NCBI GenBank assembly: GCA_963978445.1
Contig: CAXBRT010000046.1
Span: 1-12,315, forward strand
Source of the DNA: TMED14 sp003444795
Lineage (GTDB): Bacteria > Bacteroidota > Bacteroidia > Flavobacteriales > Schleiferiaceae
Reading direction: 5' to 3'
DNA length: 12,315 nt
Within the stretch, counting starts at the first letter, position 1. Every line of letters starts with the position of its first letter. Positions 7,703 to 12,315 of this stretch are shown piece after piece. Below the pieces are notes generated by a model that was not told the origin of the DNA, searched no databases, and worked only from the letters and a program-made list of their open reading frames with translations. A program made the translations under genes and the position numbers.

Positions 7703-10700
7703 GGGAGCGTGGGCGTTTCAATAATGGTTTCATCGGATGGAGCCGTGGCGTCCTCCGCAGGGGTATTCAGAATAGCCTGGAAGGTTCTTGCCTGCTGCAC
7801 CGTTTCGGCAATGAAGTTCTCTGCAATGATGAAGTCCAAGGTATAATTTGCTTGGAAGACATCATCCAGAGCGGCATAGTTGTGCGCCAAAATCAGCAAG
7901 GCCTTGAAGCGCCATTCGCCTTGACCGGGCAAATTGTCAATCAGCCAAAATATTTCTTCGTTGGAAGCTGAGTGCGAGCCATCGAGGTAGAGCACCCACG
8001 CTTCGTGGTAAGACGCCTCCGCTTGTAAAACGGCGGGGCCATTTTTCTTCAAGTCCGCATAGGCCGCCAGCGACTTTGTGACCCAGTCTCGCTCGGTCGG
8101 CGTGAGCCCATTCTCGCCCCAAGAGGGAAGAAAACTCGCTGTGCGAACTCGGTTGCCCAAGGCCAACGTTAGGGCGTTTCTCGCGACATTCGCTTTAGCC
8201 TCCGTCCGAACTTCTGGACTGTTCCGCTCGTCGGCAGCCACCACTTCAGAATAGCCATAGGCCACTTCCCAATGCTTCAATGCTTGATGGCCGCGCATCA
8301 TAGCCACGTTGGCTTCGCGCAGAAGGCTGGCATCGTCACTCAAGGCCAATACAGATTCCGCGGCAATGAGCATTTCGTCGGCATTTTTTCGGGCCGAACT
8401 GATGCGCAAAATCCAGGTCCACGCATTGATATGATGCTCACCCACTGGGGCTTGTGTCACCTTGCGGAAGTACCCCAAGGCTTCGTCCGCTTTGTTCAAG
8501 CGCCGCGCAGATTCCCCTGCGTAGTGGTTGGCCTTCACCGTGAAGAATCCATCTGGAAAGCGCTTCATATACCGGTCAAAGCCCGCCATGGCTTCGTCAA
8601 ACTTGCTAGACGCATACTTGTCGTACGCGGACATGTACGCTACACTGTCCAATTCGCTTGCACGTACCTGGGCAAAGTCAATGCCCTGAACCCACGTAAG
8701 ATAATCGTCAATGCGGTTGGCTTCGTCGTACACGCTGCGCGCTGTCGTGATGGCCTCGCGAGCCTCCGGCGTACCAGGGTATTTTTTAACAATTTCTTGG
8801 AAGGTGGCGATGGCGGCATCAAAGCGCTCATCGTTGCGTTGTGCAATAGCCATATTCAATGCGGCGCGGCGCGCGCGCTCGGACCCGGGCACCATGCGGA
8901 TGTAGGCGAGGAAGTCATGTTCCGCCTGCACGTTTTCCCCACGACGCAAATGGGTGTTAGCTAATTCAAACAAGGCCTCTGAACTGTACTTTCCACCGTA
9001 GGCATCCTGCTCGTTTGAGCTCGTCGAAAGACGCTGCAACACCTCCATCTTCTGAACATCTTTACCCACGAGGCCCATACAAAGGGCTTGCTGGTAAGTC
9101 GCATAGGCTGCATAGCGACCTTTTGGATCCAGTCGAACCGATTTATCATAGTACTCTTGCGCCAAGGCATGCTTACCTAGCAAGAAGTACAAGTCGGCCA
9201 ATCGCAGCGTGGCATCTTCAATTTTACGGTCCGTGCTTTTTGCGTCTTGCAAGTACACGCGGAAGGCCGCAGAGGCATCTTCCAATCGATCCAATTTGTA
9301 CAAGCAGTAGGCCTTGTTATAGAGCGCTGTGGGACGCTCTGTCAACGTGTAGCTTCCCGGCGTTTTCAAAAAGGACTCAAACTGGGCTAAAGCCTCCTGG
9401 GCATCCCCTTTGCGGTAGGCCAATTCGCCCAACCAGAAATGGCTCAAGGCGACAAAGGTCAAGTTCTGAGGGTATCCAAGGGACTTGGTGAAGTACTCCT
9501 GCGCACCCGACCAATCACTCACTTGGAAGAACTCCACTGCGCGGAAGTACGCCACGCGCTGGTAGGCCTCGCGCATCGCCATGGTCCCCATGCCCGTTTG
9601 GACGATGGCCTCCATGGCGCGACCGTAGTCTTTGGACGTGATGTAGAGGTTGGCGAGGTATTCATTGGCTTCACGACGGTGTTCCGTTTGCGGGAAGTCG
9701 CTCAAGAAGCGTTTGAACATATCAATGGCATCCCCAAAGGGGCTTGAACTCTTGTAGGTCAATTTGGCCGCCTGAAATGCAGATTCTTCAAGGATGACAG
9801 GGTCCTTGGCTATTTCACTCACCGCCTTGAAGGCGCTCAGGGCTTCTTCCATCTGACCTTCCTTTACATAGCAATCGGCTAGCAAGTAGAGGCCAAATTC
9901 AGACACCTGGCCCGCGTTGTTGGAGATCTTATTTAAAGCCTGAATCGCTTCTTTGTAATGGCCTGTTTGTGCATTGACCACCCCCAGCTGATAGTAGTCG
10001 TCGGAGGACATTTTTCCACCCAAATCGCGGTGCATAGCCAAGTAAGGCAAGGCTTCAGGATAGCGCTTCTTTTTAAACAGGCTTTGCCCGATGAGCTTTG
10101 CTATTTCAGGCGTGCGTTTGGCCGTAGCATTTTTCAGCAAGGACTCGCCCAATTTCAAGAGTTTGTCGTCCAAGCCTTGGCGGGCATAAATCTGTGCCAA
10201 ATAGTAGGGCACCACCATGCCAAATTCTTCATGGTTTTGCAAGGGCTCCAAATTCTCCATGGCCGTGACATCATTGGTATCTAGGTACGCAATGTGGCCA
10301 TAGTAATACTGTGCGGATGCAGCGATGGGGTATTTAGTGGCTTTCGCGGCGGCGAGCTGAGGACGTGCCAAGTCATATTCCTCTAACAGGAAATGCGAGT
10401 ACCCCAGTTTGAACTGAACTTCGGCACGTTCGGACTTGGGAAGGTAAATGCCGTCCAAAAGACGCAACCAATCACGTGCATCTCCATAGCGACGACGGTT
10501 GAACGAATATTCCGCCATTTCCAACACGGCTTCTTTTCGACGGGCCGTACTTGGATAGGCGTCCAGGAATGCCAGAACTTGATCGCCGGCATCGCGGTTT
10601 AACAATCGGACGGAGCATATAGCCTTAAAGAAGGCTGCTTGTTCTGCTAAATCCGTTTGAGCATCCACTTTTTGGAGCACTTCCGAAAAGCCCTCTGCGG

Positions 10701-10839
10701 CGGGAGCGTAGAGCGCTCGATCGAACAAACCTCGGCTGTCCGCATAGATAGATTGGGGAGTGGCGTGGGAGAAGGGAGCCTGGCCATGAGCCGCTGCGGC
10801 CCCGACCAAGAACGCTAGTAGAGGTAATCTTCGCATCAT
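7699..10839 (-). CDS. Large exported tetratricopeptide-repeat protein
   Basis: The preferred start (10839, ATGATG) opens on a good signal peptide, MMRRLPLLAFLVGAAAAHGQ, giving about 1,046 residues. The frame extends to an ATG at 10893, but that would put 18 extra residues before the signal peptide; an ATG at 10851 is a reasonable alternative. The rest is almost all helical TPR repeats, at least ten recognisable, for example DDYYQLGVVNAQTGHYKEAI, SHFWLGELAYRKGDAQEAL, ALYNKAYCLYKLDRLEDA and ATLRLADLYFLLGKHALAQ. A last repeat near ILAHNYAALDDVFQA is followed by an acidic, Thr/Pro-rich tail. There is no lipobox cysteine, so it is probably periplasmic or outer-membrane associated. TPR arrays are protein-binding scaffolds; the partner here may be the barrel protein, whose start overlaps this stop. 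No enzyme domain is visible and the function is unknown. Confidence 0.88.
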   Translation of the reverse strand: MMRRLPLLAFLVGAAAAHGQAPFSHATPQSIYADSRGLFDRALYAPAAEGFSEVLQKVDAQTDLAEQAAFFKAICSVRLLNRDAGDQVLAFLDAYPSTARRKEAVLEMAEYSFNRRRYGDARDWLRLLDGIYLPKSERAEVQFKLGYSHFLLEEYDLARPQLAAAKATKYPIAASAQYYYGHIAYLDTNDVTAMENLEPLQNHEEFGMVVPYYLAQIYARQGLDDKLLKLGESLLKNATAKRTPEIAKLIGQSLFKKKRYPEALPYLAMHRDLGGKMSSDDYYQLGVVNAQTGHYKEAIQALNKISNNAGQVSEFGLYLLADCYVKEGQMEEALSAFKAVSEIAKDPVILEESAFQAAKLTYKSSSPFGDAIDMFKRFLSDFPQTEHRREANEYLANLYITSKDYGRAMEAIVQTGMGTMAMREAYQRVAYFRAVEFFQVSDWSGAQEYFTKSLGYPQNLTFVALSHFWLGELAYRKGDAQEALAQFESFLKTPGSYTLTERPTALYNKAYCLYKLDRLEDASAAFRVYLQDAKSTDRKIEDATLRLADLYFLLGKHALAQEYYDKSVRLDPKGRYAAYATYQQALCMGLVGKDVQKMEVLQRLSTSSNEQDAYGGKYSSEALFELANTHLRRGENVQAEHDFLAYIRMVPGSERARRAALNMAIAQRNDERFDAAIATFQEIVKKYPGTPEAREAITTARSVYDEANRIDDYLTWVQGIDFAQVRASELDSVAYMSAYDKYASSKFDEAMAGFDRYMKRFPDGFFTVKANHYAGESARRLNKADEALGYFRKVTQAPVGEHHINAWTWILRISSARKNADEMLIAAESVLALSDDASLLREANVAMMRGHQALKHWEVAYGYSEVVAADERNSPEVRTEAKANVARNALTLALGNRVRTASFLPSWGENGLTPTERDWVTKSLAAYADLKKNGPAVLQAEASYHEAWVLYLDGSHSASNEEIFWLIDNLPGQGEWRFKALLILAHNYAALDDVFQANYTLDFIIAENFIAETVQQARTFQAILNTPAEDATAPSDETIIETPTLP

Positions 10840-10898
10840 TGTCAGTAGCATAAAGGTAGTCCGGACCACGAAAATCCTGTTAATTTGTGGCATAAACC
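10840..10898. promoter_or_regulatory. Divergent promoter region between the TPR gene and ftsE
   Basis: This 59-bp spacer must hold the start signals for both divergent units. On the minus strand TACCTTTA (10851-10858) is one base from the TAnnTTTG box and would serve the TPR gene with a very short leader. On the plus strand TTAATTTG (10880-10887), also one base off, would serve ftsE. Neither has a clear -33 partner. A 14-bp dyad, GTAGTCCGGACCAC (10856-10869) with one mismatched pair around the perfect GTCCGGAC core, overlaps the end of the leftward box. Confidence 0.35.
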
Positions 10899-11594
10899 AT
10901 GCCTATGTCCACTTCCTCCCCTATTCTCTCCCTCAAAAATGCGGACATTTATCAAGGTGACCATCTGATTTTGAACCAGATAAACCTTGAAATGCAGCAA
11001 GGAGACTTCGTGTATTTGATCGGCGCGACCGGTTCCGGAAAGTCCTCTTTGCTCAAAACTTTGTACGCCGATTTGCCGCTGACGGTTGGTGAAGGGCAGT
11101 TAGTGGGCTATGATTTGCGCAGTATGAAGGATTCGGACATTCCATTTTTGCGCCGAAACCTAGGCATCGTCTTCCAAGATTTTCAGTTGTTAATGGATCG
11201 GAGCGTCTATGACAATTTGGACTTCGTGCTTCAAGCTACGGGCCAGCACAACAAGTCCGAAAACGCTGACCGCATTCAACAAGTCTTGAAGCGCGTGGGT
11301 ATGGCGACCAAAGAGCATAAAATGCCATTTCGATTATCAGGTGGAGAACAACAGCGCGTGGCCATTGCTCGGGCATTGCTGAACAACCCTCCCCTTATTC
11401 TCGCGGATGAACCAACGGGGAATCTGGATCCGCATACCTCCGAGGAAATCATGCATTTGATGGAAGAAATTTCCGCCTCAGGCCGAACTATCTTGATGGC
11501 TACTCACGACTATGCGCTGTTGCTCAAGTTCCCGCACCAAACATGGAAATGCGCCAACGGTAGCATTAGCAGCACGGTGCAACGCACGCTCTAA
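10899..11594 (+). CDS. ftsE: Cell division ATP-binding protein FtsE (ABC ATPase)
   Basis: This 231-residue cytoplasmic ABC ATPase would work with the membrane protein FtsX at the division site, where in other bacteria the complex controls cell-wall hydrolases. All ATPase motifs are present: Walker A GATGSGKS (42-49, Lys48), Q-loop FQD (Gln93), signature LSGGEQQ (146-152), Walker B LILADE (166-171, catalytic Glu171) and switch His203 in ATHD. The Q-loop region (RRNLGIVFQDFQLLMDRSVY) is typical of FtsE among related ABC subfamilies such as LolD and MacB. MPM gives two possible starts, 10899 and 10905. ftsX is not adjacent: the next gene is convergent, and the upstream gene is divergent. The TAA stop overlaps the TAG of the neighbouring gene on the other strand. 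FtsE is the best call; another small ABC exporter ATPase is the alternative. Confidence 0.88.
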   Translation: MPMSTSSPILSLKNADIYQGDHLILNQINLEMQQGDFVYLIGATGSGKSSLLKTLYADLPLTVGEGQLVGYDLRSMKDSDIPFLRRNLGIVFQDFQLLMDRSVYDNLDFVLQATGQHNKSENADRIQQVLKRVGMATKEHKMPFRLSGGEQQRVAIARALLNNPPLILADEPTGNLDPHTSEEIMHLMEEISASGRTILMATHDYALLLKFPHQTWKCANGSISSTVQRTL

Positions 11595-12315
11595 TTCAGG
11601 AATTTCTTCAGCCCAGAATCATGGGTCCAAACGCGTCGTGCCTCTTTTGAACGGGCACGCACCGCGTCGTCCCAAACCTCATGCTGCAATGCTTCGACGG
11701 CAGCCGTCAACGTTTCTGGACTATGGTAGGTGCGAATCCCCATATCAGCGGTCCATTCAAGTCCCGAAACCGCAGCTTCATGCGCTAGAATCCATCGCGC
11801 CTGATAAAACGCTTGGATCAATTTTAGCTTGAGTCCGAGGCTGTGTTCCGCATGCACCAAAACGATGTGCGCCGCGTGAAAGGCCTCCGACATGGCCGCA
11901 TCATCCGGCCCTTCTAGAAGGCTAATTCCCTTCGTCGCGGCCAGATTTCGCAATTCCGGAGAAAAGCCATGACCTGCCCATCGTACCTCCATGGGTAGAC
12001 TCGCCGTCCAACGCGCGGCACGCTCATTCTCCACCACAGAAAACTTGCCTGGAACCAGGAGGTAGGGTGTTTCACTGGGGCCTACAGGAATTTCGCCTTG
12101 AAAGCGTTTTTGGGGAGGCACCACGGTCGGACGCTTCCCTCCTAGGGCTTGCCAAACCTGCGCATCTCCCTGTGTCAAGGTCCAAACAGGGCCCGCCCAG
12201 CGCCTAGCCAGTCGCTCCTCCCAACGCCCCAATTTCCAGGCTTCCCAGCCGAGATAGGCCTTCTGAGTGCCGCGTGCGTGCTGGCTCAAGCTCCGATAGT
12301 ACTGGGTCTCCGGAT
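11591..12315 (-). CDS. Glycosyltransferase-like protein (5' partial, GT4-type C-terminal half)
   Basis: The frame is open to the right edge of the window, so the start is missing; the TTG at 12289 is internal, since the codons before it read ETQYYRSLSQH without a stop. About 240 residues are visible. The layout fits the second half of a GT4-like glycosyltransferase: a segment rich in Trp and Arg (YLGWEAWKLGRWEERL), an inter-domain part ending in the strand YLLVPGKFSVVENERAARW, a short GHGFS turn, then the donor-binding fold with HIVLVHAEHSLGLKLKLIQAF and AHEAAVSGL. The GLKLKLI...ARWILAHE pattern resembles Bacteroidota glycosyltransferases that lack the textbook EX7E motif. The sugar and acceptor are unknown. 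Its TAG stop overlaps the TAA of ftsE on the opposite strand. The family call is moderately sure. Confidence 0.65.
   Translation of the reverse strand, partial: PETQYYRSLSQHARGTQKAYLGWEAWKLGRWEERLARRWAGPVWTLTQGDAQVWQALGGKRPTVVPPQKRFQGEIPVGPSETPYLLVPGKFSVVENERAARWTASLPMEVRWAGHGFSPELRNLAATKGISLLEGPDDAAMSEAFHAAHIVLVHAEHSLGLKLKLIQAFYQARWILAHEAAVSGLEWTADMGIRTYHSPETLTAAVEALQHEVWDDAVRARSKEARRVWTHDSGLKKFLN

Noticed and set aside
8272..8964. Open frame of 230 codons on the plus strand, antisense to the TPR gene
   Set aside because: It overlaps an intact TPR array on the other strand, has no start signals and shows no family motif.
10840..10893. TPR gene starting at 10893
   Set aside because: That start puts 18 residues ahead of a clear signal peptide and would cover most of the divergent spacer. 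The ATGATG at 10839-10834 opens straight onto the signal sequence.
1..12315. Search for CRISPR arrays, transposases, tRNAs, toxin-antitoxin or defence genes
   Set aside because: No spaced direct repeats, terminal inverted repeats with a transposase, tRNA-like clover or defence motifs were seen. All substantial frames belong to the genes listed.

Overview
The window looks like a chromosomal segment of a Bacteroidota bacterium, probably Flavobacteriales-like, of moderate GC content. Four things support this: a type IX secretion C-terminal sorting domain, candidate promoters of the TAnnTTTG type instead of E. coli-like -10 boxes, few clear Shine-Dalgarno sequences, and the gene set (large TPR protein plus plug-less outer-membrane barrel, gyrB, mdh, stand-alone ftsE). 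Genus and species cannot be read from the sequence. Coding density is very high. The longest gene-free stretch is about 148 bp (5851-5998), so no gap reaches 300 bp. I see no rRNA, tRNA, CRISPR array, insertion sequence or prophage gene.

Layout, left to right. At 1-2577 (+) is the 3' part of a large secreted FG-GAP repeat protein with a T9SS sorting domain. It overlaps by 11 bp a small DCC-family (DUF393) thiol-disulfide oxidoreductase-like gene (2567-2992, +). That gene converges on and overlaps malate dehydrogenase mdh (2937-3866, -). Upstream of mdh on the same strand is gyrB (3910-5850, -), with a good candidate promoter in the 148 bp before it. Next come two minus-strand genes joined by an ATGA stop/start overlap: a roughly 1,046-residue exported TPR protein (7699-10839) and a plug-less outer-membrane beta-barrel protein (5999-7702). 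The barrel gene carries an in-frame TAG codon at 7160-7162 that splits it into two pieces. Divergent from the TPR gene is ftsE (10899-11594, +). Its stop codon overlaps the stop codon of a convergent glycosyltransferase-like gene that runs off the right end (11591-12315, -).

How the genes work together. gyrB (DNA supercoiling) and mdh (TCA cycle) are housekeeping genes, 43 bp apart and possibly co-transcribed. The TPR/barrel pair is tightly coupled and probably makes an envelope assembly of unknown function. FtsE would normally act with FtsX at the division site, but ftsX is not visible here. The region is mostly ordinary. The points most worth a second look are the amber codon inside an otherwise intact barrel gene, and a strong intrinsic terminator for mdh written inside the coding sequence of the opposing DCC gene. 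I see no evidence of a new defence, mobile or biosynthetic system.
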